Position numbers and translations under genes: made by a program. Positions 1-12,978 of a stretch of DNA of 64,000 nt are shown one piece after another. The notes beneath the pieces were generated by a model. The model saw nothing but the letters and a program-made list of their open reading frames with translations. It had not been told where the DNA came from and searched no databases. This DNA is from Pegea sp. RAD2-039 (taxonomy: Eukaryota; Chordata; Thaliacea; Salpida; Salpidae), in the NCBI GenBank assembly GCA_034620365.1, contig JAQGEQ010000175.1, positions 2,356,001 through 2,420,000 of the forward strand, in the 5' to 3' direction. Each line of letters starts with the position of its first letter. Position 1 is the first letter of the stretch.

Positions 1-1691
1 AAAAAATTCTTTTTCTATGTATGTATTATCAAATTTTATTATTATATTCTATAAATCATCACAAGCTTCAGATAATTAAGAAAATTGAATTATTAAAACT
101 GAAAATTATAAAAACTTCAACGACAGAACTGAAACTGTTTGAAATTAGAAGAAATTTAACCAACATATTTTTTCACTTATAACAAAATCTTTTTCAGTTA
201 TCAAGGAAAGCAAGCCAACAACAAAAAAGTATTTTAATAAATTATGAAAAATTAAAAAGCAAATTTAAGAAATTTAAAGAAGCTTATAAAACAAAACTTT
301 CCAACATGGTAATGTTCAAGTCTTCAAAACAATTTCCAATAAAATGATTTATTTAGATTCTCAATTCATTGGCAGCTAATTATTTATCTACTTATTGAAA
401 TTGATTGGATTATTAATATAATAGATCGAGTAAAAGCTCTTCTGCTGCAGACATATTATAAAATTAATGAGTATTTAGGATATAAGATATAATTAAAACC
501 TCTACATATTGAAGGTCATTACAACAAAGCTTAGTCACATTTGGCGCTAAAGAGTTTCTTTGAAAAATAATTGAATATAAATTTAAAATTTAGAATATTA
601 GCTATTAAAATTCAATCATGAATATTATCTGATATAAATATATTTTAAGAGAAGTAAGTTTTAATAAACTATCAGTAAATACAGCATAAATTAGAATATA
701 AAAAATGTCTTTTACCATAACTTTGTTTCTAACTTAAGCAAATGTTAGAGGCAGGTTATATTTCCATACTATCTGTAAAACCGAATATCTTTTAATAACA
801 TGAGAAGAACTCACCTAAAATTGTCACTAAAAGTTGTTTATACTTTTCATGTGTTAGCACTGGTAGATATGTCATAAATTCTATAAATATTTGGTCGTTC
901 TGATCGAAAAGTATTATTTGAATATTTATAATTAGATGAATAATTTTATATATTTGCTCAAACGTCATCAATATTCATTAAATTTCTTTTGAAAATTTAA
1001 CCTTAAAAAAAAGAAACTATTCCAAAAATTTAACTCACAAATCAAATAACTTAACGTTAGATGGTTAAAATATTGCATATTCAAATTTTAAACAAGTTTA
1101 AAAAAGTTCTTTAAACAAAATTTGAAGTTATTTTGAGGCATTAAATTCATGATGACAAATCAAAAATAGATATTTTCAATATGAAGATTTTAATTACAAG
1201 TTGGTTTAAAACGATCTAACACAGCATCGTTTTAACAGTTTGTAATTCTACCTTTACTAAACAATATCAGTTGAAGAAAAACTAACATCTAAAACTGTAT
1301 TGTCACATTAGTAGATAAACATTTGAATTCATCTAAGTACTGTATGTAAAAAATTAATACAAATAACGTTTTATTTAGTTTGTACATTTGTAAATGGTTA
1401 GATACTGAAAATTGTTAATTTGGAAGTGTTTGAAAATGTTAGTTTGAAAAATCATTTTCATTCTCCGCAATTTGAGTTGATTAAAAAAGAATTTACATTT
1501 ACAGCAGCAGTAGGAGTAAGAATTTGAACAAAAGTATTTGGTACTAGTTATTAAGTGTAAAGAAAGTTAAAGTGATTGAAACAACTTCAAAAATTTTTCC
1601 TTCAAATCGACATTAAAATTATACAAAGTAGTTAAATAATAGCTCTACTTATTGATAAGAAATGAACTTTTTGCTAAATACAAAGATAACT
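1..1691. other. Left-edge stretch without a recognisable gene
   Basis: AT-rich DNA with no long open frame on either strand and no domain I recognise. It lies downstream of the minus-strand WFIKKN-like gene, so its right part should contain that gene's 3' UTR. A reverse-strand AATAAA lies near 1370, about 320 bp past the stop codon, and could be its polyadenylation signal. Confidence 0.6.
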
Positions 1692-4180
1692 TTAGGTTTT
1701 CATTCTACGGCGAGATTTTAGTTTTTTAGAATGGCAAGTAGAAACATTAAAATTTCTTAATTTCATTGATTTTGCTCGAGTGGTTGGAGCCAGATAAGAA
1801 CCATTACTTAACATTAAAGTGCGACCATAAAAATCACCAGAAACAATAAAATCACTTGTTCCGCTTTGGAACAATTTCTTGGTAAGTTTCAAGTTTGGAC
1901 ATTGACATTCTGGTTGAAAATATAGAGCGATCGGTTTTGAGGGATTTTGTCGCAGTAACTGTCTTAAAGGCATTCTAATACCAGTCTTAAATACCCGAAG
2001 TACTCGGGCGGTGATATAAGTTGAACCAAATCGAATTATACGAACACGTAACATGAAGCTAAAACCACAGAAAGCTTTTTTTAGTGATTCTCTGCATCGC
2101 TTCGGACACAATTTTGGAGAGTAAGGAAATTTCTCGAATGAAGTCAGCATCTTAGAGCGGCGTACGCAAAGATCTGAGCAATCTTCAAAGTTATAAAACT
2201 GATTTGCGTTTCCACCACAACCTCCATAAGAAAACAGCTAAATTGAAAAGTTTCAAAAGAAGCTTTACGTTTCGTGAATCTAAAATACTTACGATACATT
2301 CTTTTTTATCTTGATCATATCCGATTTGAATGAAGTTGTGCATACAAGGACCTTTGTCTGGAGGATGATCACAAAATGGCATGCACTTTTCATTACATTC
2401 TACTTCGGTAGAGAACTTTAATTTAAAACATATATCTGAAGTTGATTAAGCTGCTTTCTAACCTGTTTGATTGATGCAATTTTTTGTATCTAAACAACTG
2501 ATTCTTAATTAAGTATAAGATTTTATTATAAATTATAAATTATAAAACATAATTATAAATTATATCGATATTTGATTTATTACAGCTAAAAAGTTCTCTA
2601 TCTATCTTAATCTTAAAATAAATTTAAGTAAAAACTTCAAAGATTTGTAAAATTATTTTTAAGATAAAGAGATTAGAATTTTATAAAAAAATAAACTTTA
2701 AAACAGCTTTCTAAGAATCAAAAATCATTACCAAGTTTGTTCCTTGTTCACAAATCAAACTTTTGTGTTTGATACAAGCTCCTTTGTGGTGGTCATACGA
2801 CCAACGCACTGCCTTTGGCTCATTTTCAAGACATGTGTAATTGCTTGCCCAAACCTTGTTCAAACACACTTCACCAAATGTTTCTACATTATCTAAAAAT
2901 ATAAAACGTTTTAAGGTGATGTAAAACAGTTTTTGTGAGAATCAAACATTCACAAACTTTTATGTCTAGTATTTTAACCAAGAAAGTTATCTTATTCCTA
3001 TTGCAGAATTTTAAAGCAAGTTTTTATAAACTGTCCTCGTGTAATATGTTCATCAAAACATGAATTCTTACTTGGTACATATTTCACATCAAAATATTGT
3101 TCGGCTGGTGGATTTTCTTCAAAATCAGTGGCGCAATTGACAGCTAGACAAATATAATTTCCAGCAAACTTTCTTTTGGCATTTTGAAAGCTAAGTGTTG
3201 AGCCATGAATATTTACACCTTCCATATCAGATGAAACTGGTCTACCATTATGTATCCAATGAACGGCAGGCTCCGGGTTACCTCCAATGTTGCAATATAA
3301 ACTTGCTAATTTTGATTGATGTATATATACAGTGTAATGACCCGTATACAGAGAGTTAGCACTTGTAATGTTACTGCTACTAGAATGACATGAATGCAAT
3401 TGGTGAATAGAATCATCTGAGCATCTCACTACTGAAATTACTTGATTAGATAAACAAGCTTTCATGTTCATATGACATTTGCTTTTATGTATCATGTTAT
3501 CAGACCCACAAACAAATGGACCAAGTTTTGTACATCTTTTGATGCATTGACACCCTTCAACCCCTTTTTTTACTTTACAAACTTCTCCTTGACGGTTGCA
3601 GGTGACATTGTGGCACTGCTGATAAATTTTTATTAGAGTAATTCTATTATAAACTTACGAATTCATTTAAAAAAGTACAAAAGTTGTTTCATACATTTAT
3701 TACTTATGGACATAAGCTTAAAAAAGATATCAATTAAATTGATAAAACTTAAGAGCTTTATAGGTTTACAATAATTTTAAAAGAGTATCGAGCTAAAAAA
3801 TCAAATTTACTTCTTAAATATTGCCGTTTCAAAAAAGAATAACTTAACTTTAATATAATCATTAGTTTAGTATCTAGTAAATTTTTAGTTAAACTAACCA
3901 ACTGTATAATAATATAATTTTTATGTAATTAAAATAAGCTCTTGTTAATAAGGAATTGTTATTACTTATATGTCAGAATATTTTCATGAACAACTTCATG
4001 AACAGCCAAATTAAATAAATTGCAGCTTTAATTAAAGAGTAAATATCACAAATGCTAATATTTTAAGAAAATTGTTCTTAGTAATATATCTGAAAAGTGC
4101 CAACTTACAGGGAATGCAAATACTGTAGATGTAATTTCCAAGATGATAAAAAAAATGCCTAACATTTCAATGGTTTGCAT
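1692..4180 (-). CDS. WFIKKN-like secreted protein (Kazal-Ig-Kunitz-Kunitz-NTR), 5 exons
   Basis: Spliced model (minus): 4180-4109, 3618-3072, 2892-2732, 2415-2293, 2237-1692; GT..AG junctions and phases agree, giving 482 residues. Exon 1 is an N-terminal signal peptide (MQTIEMLGIFFIILEITSTVFA). Exon 2 carries a cysteine-rich follistatin/Kazal module (FVCGSDN core) and an Ig domain (LYCNIGG, then AGNYICLAVNC). A degenerate Kunitz domain spans exons 3-4. A second, canonical one (FSYGGCGGNANQF) has Met after the second cysteine, where inhibitors usually carry Lys or Arg. The last ~150 residues form an NTR (netrin/TIMP-like) domain with a basic tail. This order matches vertebrate WFIKKN1/2 (GASP) proteins, which bind GDF8/GDF11, except that the N-terminal WAP domain is absent. 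Ligand binding here is inferred only. A TATA-like TTAAATAAAA on the minus strand near 4735-4745 may mark the promoter. Confidence 0.85.
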
Positions 4181-7100
4181 TTTTACAAAAAATTAACAGG
4201 AAAAGTTAAATAATTTTTAAAACCTGTTTTCTGTTTGATGATTTGAAAGTTAGTTCGAAGCTTTCATATGAAAGATCAATTAGTTGATAATCAAATAAAA
4301 ACTTGGTTTTCTCAATTTATAAAGATAATTCTATAGTTTAAATTCTTTTGTATAACAACACAATATAAAAAAGTTAAATAATCTGGAAATTAAAGAAATA
4401 AAAACTGTTATCATTTAAAAGCATCGAAAAATCTTGCTGAAAGTTTTCTCAAATTTAAAAATAAAAAGATCGACAACAAGCAATGAAAATTTTAAGCTTC
4501 TAGAAAACACTGTAAGGATACCTAATTGCAAAACAAAGAAGCGACAAAGTGCTTATAACGAGTGATGCAAGGAACAGATAAATAACAAACAGGAATAAAA
4601 AGCTTTTAGTACTGCAGCAAAACATAAACTCTGACAAATTTAAGCTAGAAACGCTTGGCTGATGCAAAAATCTTTTAGTGTAACGTGAGAAAAATAAGAT
4701 TTGGCAAGAGCGGTGGGAGGAGAAGGGAAGAGTTTTATTTAAGCAAGTCTTGCATGACGGAGCAAACGCTTGAAGTAAATCGATTTAAATTCAATCGATC
4801 ATTAAAATGTGAGCCTGTGAGAAGAGATGCAACAACGTTCTGTATTTGACAAAACATAAACATCTTCTGAGAAAATGTTTGGTAAAAATATTTAGGAAAT
4901 GTAATCACAAGCTGTACAACCATCAAAACTAACTAAAACTCTTTTATTTAATATATGACAGTTTATATTTTAGTAACAAACTTTATTTTTAAAGTACTAA
5001 TTGGCGGAAATGACTCAAAGCAAACAGAATGAAAGAGTCATTCAGAAAACGATTTAACATTTTTTACTAGAAAGTATTTTACACAAGCGATAACTATTCA
5101 AGCAGCTATTTTATGAAGACTCTTTTTGCGAATTTTTGTGAATGGAAATGTCAAGATCAATCTTATATTTACATCTTATGTATTTTTCATCATCAGCACA
5201 AATTGATAACAACAAAGCTACTTAAATAAACTTCTACTGAAATTCAGTTAAAGTCAAATTCTCCGGATTTTTTCTCAGCTTTAATGTTAGCATTATGATT
5301 GAACTTAACTAAATTTCTGTGTGGTCCTTACTTAAGCTTACAAAGTTTCAAAGATAAAATTAATTAAAAATAAAACATAAGTTAAAACTTAATTGATTTA
5401 ATTAACTTATTATTACTGTTTAACTAAACGGAGTTTAAAAAGTTATGATTCATCATATGTATGTATGCATGCAAAGTTATCTTTACAAACTTTATATTTT
5501 AAGATGAAATTTTACCCTATATATCAACTGTTCTTGTAAATTCAAATATCAATTTTGTAAAATACTTTGTAAACACACTGTAACAAACATACTTTTTAAC
5601 TTAGTAAACTTGAAGTTAAAGTTTCTTTAACTATCTCATTTCAATTTTCTTTTTTTATTGCATTTAAAGTAAAATTGAATTTCCAAAAAGTAACATTCTT
5701 ATCTCTTTTTTGGAATACTTCATCCAAAAACCAGCTTTCAGTTAGAATAATGCATCATTGTCAAAAAATACTCTTGCTTTTTTAGGAAAAGAAAGTTCAA
5801 AAATAATTTATTAATAAATAAACGTAATTATAGCCATTCATTCAATATTAGGTAGTTAAACGTCCTCAGAACTTTATCTTTATGTAAATTATAAGGAAAA
5901 AACTTATTAATGGCAGTACTAGCTAAGTCAAAACTTCCCAAATAAGTCAAGTATAAAGCTGAGTTTAACTATTACTTCTCAGTAAAATTAATTGAAGTAA
6001 ATTCGTGAAAAATAGTTCAATAAAAAATGTGAAAATGTAAGCGTAAGAAATTGTCGATTGGATACTCATTTAAGTTTTATATTTGTTTGATAACTTTTTT
6101 ATTTGTTTGAATTATTTAGATGTGATTAGTTCTTTATAATTTTTCAAAAATTGATTTGCCAAGTTAACTTACTTAGAAATTTATAAACATTCATTTAATA
6201 AACATTTACACTTTCTTAACAAGCTGAATTTAACCTATTTGACAAATAGCAATTTATATGATCTGCATATAACGAGTTTACATATTTCAGAAAAATAGCA
6301 AGCCTTAACAACTGAGTACTCGTTAAATTTTATAAGATTGTATCTGGTAAGTTAAAAAAATGTGATAAAGCTTCAACTTGAAAACCTTGTAAAACTAAAT
6401 TTAATAAGTTTTAAAGTGGAAACATTTGTGTGGCTAGAATATACACTGAGTAACAGAAAATTTAAAACTATATTTTATTAGCCAGCTTACTATTTGGACA
6501 TTTTTGTAACTTTAGTAGCTTTAGAAACCCCCTCAAAACGATATGCCAAAATTAAAAAAATCATTTTTAGAAAGCTTTTGTTGAAAACCCCCGAGCAAGA
6601 CAAAGTTCAGTGCAAGAAATGACCCGTATCAAAGTAAACATTAATAATAGAGTATTTATAGCTGAAAACGTTTTCTAATTCAATTTCACTCAATTAGCAA
6701 ATGATCTCCGTATTCTATTTGAGTCATAATATAATGATTTTTGATAATTTTATTTTTAACAATATAATTAATTGGCGTTTACATGACCAGCCTAATTATT
6801 AACTTATTTAATCTTACCAAAGTTTATTAGATGTAGAATCGTGTGCTTAAATGTTAGTTTTGTAATTAAATCAATTGGCATAAGATTGTTGCTTGCAGAA
6901 AGGTTTCAGTTTCTGTTCAGTATTTTTTCAACCGATTACAAAATCAAGAAACATTTTTTTACAAGGTAATATTGGCATATTGTTTTGGTTTCGGTTGATT
7001 TCTTAAGAAAGACTTTTTCTCTAGTTTTAAGAATAAAATGTTTCATAATATCACTGTTAAGTTTTTTTTTACTTTGGTTATTTAATTTCTTTATATACTT

Positions 7101-8294
7101 TGAATTTTTATTAGCTAACTCACAATAAAATATTTTTCATATCGACAAAGCAATAATACATATTATCAAAGTATTGTTTAAGACTTAATGTTTTACAAAA
7201 TAAAATGCTAACTAAAATGAAGAGCGGATTTTTTTTTCAATTGACAAAGTAAAGGCCCTTTTTATTTTATGTCTACGTATTTGATAAATGATTATGGTGA
7301 TGGAAAAAATCAAACAACACAAGTAAATAAAATGTTCGACTTTTTTTAAATCATTTGAAAATTGTATAAAAAATAATTCATAACATTATATGTGCTCATA
7401 TATTTGTTGTGCTTGTATATATTTATTTATAATGTTTACATGTGTATATTTACATATACAAATATAGAAATATAACATTTATTATTATTGTCTTTTACAA
7501 TTCTCTTATCTATTTTTATGTTTCAAGTTATTTAGGAGTCGTATACTTAATGTAGAAAACAGCTAAGTACACTAGTCAAAGTATCTTGCTAATGTTAGCT
7601 CTTCTTGCATGACAAAAAGTTGAGTGAAAAAACACAGTTTAAAAAAAATTAAATAGAAGATGCATTTGATAAAACAGTATGTCAGATTGGACCAACAAAA
7701 TTATAAATTGTAAAGTTGTTTCTTGACTACAAACTTCACATCTGATAAGGTACAACTTATTGTATGTTGTCTATTTTTGAACCATTATAGCAATAAGTAC
7801 CATGAAATGTTGGTTTCTGGATTATTTTTGGATAGTTATCATCAAAAACTCAAATGAACTTAAAGCTTATTAAAAGGCTGAATACATTCCGAATTAAGAA
7901 TATTTCGGCATATAATTTATTATATAGCAGTTATTAATAGTCTTCAGCTTTATAAAAAGAATGCCTAAATGATTTAATTACAATATAAAATACTCAATGT
8001 ATTATACATATAACAAGTTTTAAAAGAACTCTAGAAATTTACAACTAATTTTAAATAAAATGTTCTTATACAAGGCTTAATCATTTACTAAATAATATTT
8101 TCTTTGTATTAGTTTCTTTTTATACATTTTATTTGGTGTAATAACTTGTATAAATTTCATATACGGTGATTCGTTAAAAATCATTAATTATATTTTGGTA
8201 ATTATTTGGTGCTACTTTTATGATTTTTGTTTCATTATAGTCTAAATTATTTAGATAATTATTATCAAAACCTTTTAAGAAAATTTATCTTATA
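4181..8294. other. AT-rich intergenic region upstream of the WFIKKN-like gene
   Basis: No open frame here looks like a conserved protein. A slightly GC-richer block at about 4640-4860 contains, on the minus strand, a TATA-like stretch followed by a pyrimidine-rich segment. It is the best candidate for the promoter or an untranslated first exon of the gene to its left. The rest is simple AT-rich sequence. Confidence 0.5.
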
Positions 8295-8712
8295 ATGGTA
8301 TTTTTAGGACCAGGGTAAAGCATCACACTCATAAAATACATTTACTGGTATATTTATGATAAGTAGTATATCTATTTATATACATTAAGGACTTTTTTAT
8401 AAAAAATCCATAAAAAGCCCTGATAGAAGGACCCTGTGATTCTGGTCAATGACAATAACTTCTTAGAGACGCAAAACTACAAATTTAAAGCTGGAGTTAG
8501 AGCCTTGTGGGCAGTTTTTTGCTGTACTCAGTGTCGTTCTAGCAACACCCTCGATGCCAGTTGGGCGTAGCCGCATCAGTTCTTTTATTCGGTTGCATAG
8601 CCTGGCTGGCATAGAGAATGGAATCCTGCTGCATAGGCAACAACTAGATATCCATAACCTCTGCCCTGGCATATATATGCATGACCACTCTCGGCCGAAT
8701 CAGACCACATAT
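8295..8712. repeat. GC-rich island, possible interspersed repeat or non-coding RNA
   Basis: In a long run of ~25-30% GC DNA, this ~420 bp patch, especially 8400-8712, is close to half GC and ends abruptly in an (AT)n run at about 8707-8720. It includes the 12-bp palindrome GCATATATATGC. A minus-strand frame is open for 69 codons but resembles nothing I know, and the other frames have stops. The abrupt change of composition suggests a SINE-like insertion, a decayed transposon or a structured RNA gene. I see no clear tRNA A/B boxes and no convincing target-site duplication. Confidence 0.3.
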
Positions 8713-10236
8713 ATATATTGAATGTATCTAAAAAATAAATTAATATAGAAAATCAATTTTAGAATAAACTTAATACAACATAGATAGTTTATATGTACTA
8801 ACTCATTTATTTTATAATCAAAATGTTTTGTTTTAATAAAAATCTGCGTCCTTTTAAAACAAAGTCCTGTTAAGTTATACATTAAATGAGTTTTAAATGT
8901 TGTAAATTTCATTAGATTTTAAAACTAAAATATTTTCTAACTGTTATCACTTTGAATAGAAAAAAGTAAAACTAAAATCAATTTTCTAAAAGTCAATAAT
9001 GTTCAGAAGATGTTTATGTAATTTTATTTCGTTCAATGTTCGGGCGAAAATGCTACTTCAATTTATAAAAGCTTTTCTTTTGTTAAAATCAAACAGGAAA
9101 CTATTTAACATAATAACACTAATAAATTATCGAGTAATAATAAGTTTGCCACAGTTGATTTAAAATATTTTAAAAATTGTTCTTTATTTTTAAACAAAAT
9201 TGGTATACAATTCTTTTGGCTGCTATTCTAAACTTAGTTTTATTTATTAGTATTAATATGTTATAAATGGTATTTCCACTCAATTCAGTATGCTAGAATA
9301 TATTATTTATAAGATTTACTAGAATATGATAATTTTTTATATATAAAATCTTTATATAATATGTATGATAAAATATGGCTATTACTACTTTAACAAACCT
9401 ATATCTTTGTAAATTGTGATTGTAATGCAAAATACATTATTTCTTATTTTCTTATTATTTATATACACTCTTGCCCCTAAAATCAATTAAATAATTTTTT
9501 TATATGCTTAGATTTATTTTATACACCAATAAATGATTAGTTACTTTTAATTATAAGTTTGGTGGTTTTGGAATTTTTAAAAGTGGATGATGGTATGTTT
9601 TTTTGTAAATATATATAGTGTATATAAATAAATATCTAAAATAAATAAACTATTAATAAATCTTGCTAATATCTCTTAACAAACTTATTTTCCGTTAAGA
9701 TAAATGTTTAATAAATAATGTAGAAAAGATAATAAGTTTAAATTATTATATTTTACACAATGATGGTTTCATTGGTCATAATTATTCAACTTTCTAATTA
9801 TAAAAGTTCTCGTGATGTTTTTAACGTTCAGATACTTTTTAAAAAGTTTCTCCTTTTGATTAATTCTCATTAAAATGTAGATTTATAATTTAAAAAAAAT
9901 ATTATTGGATTTAGAAAAAATTTCTATAAAGATTTTTAAGACTAATTGAACTTATAATGAGAAATATAATTAGATGAGTTCAAATATTTTTTCAATGTAA
10001 AAAACAATAATGATGTAATAGAAAAATTCTCTAAGCATGAAATCATTATTCTATCTTTTAATCAATAAAAATTTCTTTCAATTTGTATCTTAAAGGCTAA
10101 AATATAAGTTTGAATTAACTGAATGCTACTACAAAGTAACATTTAAAGTTGTGAACATAATAAAGCTGTTTAGTAAATATATACTTTATAGGAAATTGAA
10201 TAGTTCTACTTTTATTTAAATTTTTTTTCTTACTCC
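8713..10236. other. AT-rich region upstream of the KLHL gene
   Basis: No coding potential seen. It should include the promoter and 5' UTR of the kelch gene that starts at 10237. No unambiguous TATA element can be chosen because AT-rich words are everywhere. Confidence 0.5.
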
Positions 10237-12141
10237 ATGGCATTCAAAGCAAATTTTCCAAATTTACATCCAAATGCATCTACACCTTCCGCTGATGACA
10301 TGCCACAGTCTTCTACATCATTAAATTCAACAAATGAATCTAAAAAGTTCAAATCTGATGAACATAAGGAAAAAGTGTTAGATGGTTTAAATGATTTACG
10401 TGAAAACGGGCTACTGAGTGATGTCTCATTAGTTGTTGAAGGACAAACATTTGAAGGACATAGAGTTGTTCTGGCATCTTCTAGTACTTATTTCCGTTCC
10501 ATGTTCACCTCAAAAATGATTGAAAGTCAAAAGAATCAGATTGAACTACATGGGTTTACTGCTGGAGGTATGAAAGCAATTTTGGAATATATATATACCT
10601 CAGAAGTTACATTAACAGTTCAAAATGTCCAAGAAGTTTTATCAGCAGCTAATCATCTGCAAGTGATGTCTGTTGTCAAATTTTGTTGTGAATTTCTTAA
10701 AGGTGAAATATCTGCACAAAATTGTGTTGAAATTAGTAAAATAGCCCGTTTCTTCAGTTTAAATGAAGTTGAAAGTGAAGTAAGAAGTTATATTTTATGC
10801 AATTTTACTCAATTTGTACATACTAACGAGTTTTTGAGGTTATCTGAATCTGATATATGCGCATTATTAGCTAGTAACAATATCAGAGGACATTCAGAAA
10901 TCGAATTATTTGAAGCTGCTAATAAATGGCTTTCTCATGATCCAGCTCGTTTAGCGACAGTCAACACGATTATGGAGCACATTCGATTCCCTCTCATCTC
11001 TCCTGAGGATCTTGATGAGAAAGTACAGACAATTAGTTACATGCAAACTGACCCTGGTTGTATGACACTACTTCTAGAAGCTTCGCGTTATCATATGCTC
11101 CCACACAAGCAACCTCTACTCCGCTCAAGTCGGATGAAAGTAAGATCCGTCACGCCCTGTTTAGTGGCAATTGGGGGTAAAGAATCCACCAATCGTGTCT
11201 CACAAGAGATCCAATTATTCAACAAAGAAGCAAATCAATGGCTTCATCTGGGCGAGATGGAACTTCCCGCTTATTGTCACTGTGTTGCAGTCTTAAATGA
11301 CTTTCTATATGTAGTTGGTGGTCAGGAAATGTTTGATAACAACGGCAGTACTGCAATGGCTAATGTTTATAGATATGATCCTCGTTTTAATCACTGGATG
11401 AAGATGAGTTGTATGAATGAGGCGAGGACGGACTTTCATGTGAGCGCTATTGATGGTTTCTTGTACGCGATAGCTGGTCGAAACCACACTGGTCCACTTA
11501 GTTCAGCTGAACGTTTTCGTGTGGATCGCAATCGTTGGGAATCAATTGCTGAGTTACCTCACGCTGTCTGTGCCCATTCAGGGGCTCCATGTCAGGGGCG
11601 GATGTACATCGCAGGTGGATTTGCATCTGATGGCTTCCAACGTGAAGTTCATTGTTATTATCCATTTGAAAATCGGTGGGAATCGAAACCGAAGTTGAAA
11701 ACTGAACGGGGGTTACATTGTATGGTGGACTACAAGGACCGCTTGTACTGTATTGGTGGTAATAATAAGACAAATGGGGCTAGACGAGATGTCCTTAGTA
11801 CTGAGATGTTTGATATCCACACAGAACAGTGGACAGAAGTTGCCCCTTTGTTTGCTGGTCAAAGTGAGGCAGGGGCAGCTGTGGTTGATGGTAAGATTTA
11901 TATTGTAGGGGGACACACGTGGAGAGAACGAAAAGATGTAAGAACTGTTGCTCGTTACGATCCGGAATTAAATGTTTGGGAAAAAGCAACTGACTTTTCG
12001 GAACCACTTACATCTGTGTCTTGTTGCGCTCTTCGAATACCTGCCACTTTACTAGCGGGTCTTCCACTACAACAACCTCGCCGACTGACGTCTGCTAGTA
12101 GCGACACTATTCAAATCGATGACGAAATGGAGATGACGTAA
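10237..12141 (+). CDS. Kelch-like BTB-BACK-kelch protein (intronless)
   Basis: One uninterrupted 634-codon frame from an ATG in good context (CCATGG). Residues ~45-150 form a BTB domain (LLSDVSLVVEGQTFEGHRVV), ~155-260 a BACK domain (NCVEISKIARFF), and ~305-605 six kelch blades whose glycine pairs are visible in order (AIGGK, VVGGQ, AIAGR, IAGGF, CIGGN, IVGGH). KLHL proteins of this plan dimerise through BTB, bind cullin-3 and use the propeller to choose ubiquitylation substrates. The propeller wording (MNEARTDF, SEAGAAV) reminds me of vertebrate KLHL26/KLHL36, but I do not assign orthology. The ~30-residue Ser/Thr/Pro-rich N-terminus and a short acidic tail are outside the domains. An AATAAA lies ~20 bp after the stop. 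Lack of introns contrasts with every other sizeable gene here. Confidence 0.93.
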   Translation: MAFKANFPNLHPNASTPSADDMPQSSTSLNSTNESKKFKSDEHKEKVLDGLNDLRENGLLSDVSLVVEGQTFEGHRVVLASSSTYFRSMFTSKMIESQKNQIELHGFTAGGMKAILEYIYTSEVTLTVQNVQEVLSAANHLQVMSVVKFCCEFLKGEISAQNCVEISKIARFFSLNEVESEVRSYILCNFTQFVHTNEFLRLSESDICALLASNNIRGHSEIELFEAANKWLSHDPARLATVNTIMEHIRFPLISPEDLDEKVQTISYMQTDPGCMTLLLEASRYHMLPHKQPLLRSSRMKVRSVTPCLVAIGGKESTNRVSQEIQLFNKEANQWLHLGEMELPAYCHCVAVLNDFLYVVGGQEMFDNNGSTAMANVYRYDPRFNHWMKMSCMNEARTDFHVSAIDGFLYAIAGRNHTGPLSSAERFRVDRNRWESIAELPHAVCAHSGAPCQGRMYIAGGFASDGFQREVHCYYPFENRWESKPKLKTERGLHCMVDYKDRLYCIGGNNKTNGARRDVLSTEMFDIHTEQWTEVAPLFAGQSEAGAAVVDGKIYIVGGHTWRERKDVRTVARYDPELNVWEKATDFSEPLTSVSCCALRIPATLLAGLPLQQPRRLTSASSDTIQIDDEMEMT

Positions 12142-12921
12142 AAACTTTTAATGAAAAATCTAATAAACATTTTCTTTTTTCATTTATTCTTATTTTTGAT
12201 TTGTCATCTTGATCTTTACTTCTCGTTAAACTTTTAACAAACAACATATCTTTATTTCACTTGCTTGTTCTAATCTTTTGAAGCTGCTTCGTTTTTCTTT
12301 ATGGTTAAAAAGGATCTTTTGAATTTTTTAATCATCTTTAATTAAATTGTTTAAGTTAAAAAATAGGTTTGTTTGTTTGCTTCATAGTACTATTGATATC
12401 TTTGGTCGAATAGTAGTTCTAAAATAAACTTTATATCCTATTTTGTTTGTTCTTTCTCAGCATATGACGTAAATTACCTTTACATAGGCTAGAAACCCCA
12501 TGAACTGATAATAATGACCAAGTGGCAAATGAACTAGTTAGGCATATTTGTGGGTCTCCACACTACATGTGATTGATGTTTTCTGACTTTTATACACTGT
12601 GGCAATCTCAATAAACATTCCTGAGATTTTTATTCTTAACAATCAGCTTATCTACAAATTGAAAATCCTCGGTTGACAGTGTACAGCTTAGTTGTACATT
12701 AACAAGGTTTTAGTGTAAAAAAACAACTTTAGATTCCAATTGAAAGAATTTTTCAATGAACTTCAACACTTCCCTTAAAAACAACTCTATAAATAGAAAT
12801 TGGTTTAACGGATTTTCTTCATAAAAAATAAACAAACTAAGTTTAAGATTGAATTGAAATGTAAAGTCCCAGTACGTCATATCTATCGACTGGTCCTCTT
12901 CAGCAACTTCTGGTTTCCGTT

Positions 12922-12940
12922 GTCTAGCAGCTGGCTAGAC
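12922..12940. repeat. Perfect inverted repeat in the PCOLCE-like promoter region
   Basis: Two 7-bp arms, GTCTAGC and GCTAGAC, flank AGCTG, about 30 bp upstream of a TATA-like element. It could be a dimeric factor site or simply chance. It lies in the short GC-richer patch in front of the gene. Confidence 0.45.
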
Positions 12941-12971
12941 GCCGCTAGTACCACCCGGCGAAGTACTGTCA

Positions 12972-12978
12972 TATAAAT
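12972..12978 (+). promoter_or_regulatory. TATA-like element of the PCOLCE-like gene
   Basis: TATAAAT stands in relatively GC-rich sequence 61 bp before the start codon. Transcription would then begin around 13000 and leave a ~35-nt leader. Because the surrounding patch is not AT-rich, this is more believable than TATA words elsewhere in the window. Confidence 0.4.

Noticed and set aside
2460..2492. A 27-nt candidate exon (CINQT-like reading) in the WFIKKN-like gene
   Set aside because: Including it breaks the Kunitz cysteine spacing. Joining 2732 directly to 2415 gives the usual 12 and 3 residues between the last three cysteines and keeps phase.
11305..12007. Four antisense frames of 60-91 codons under the KLHL gene
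   Set aside because: They are shadows of a well-supported sense frame with six kelch blades.
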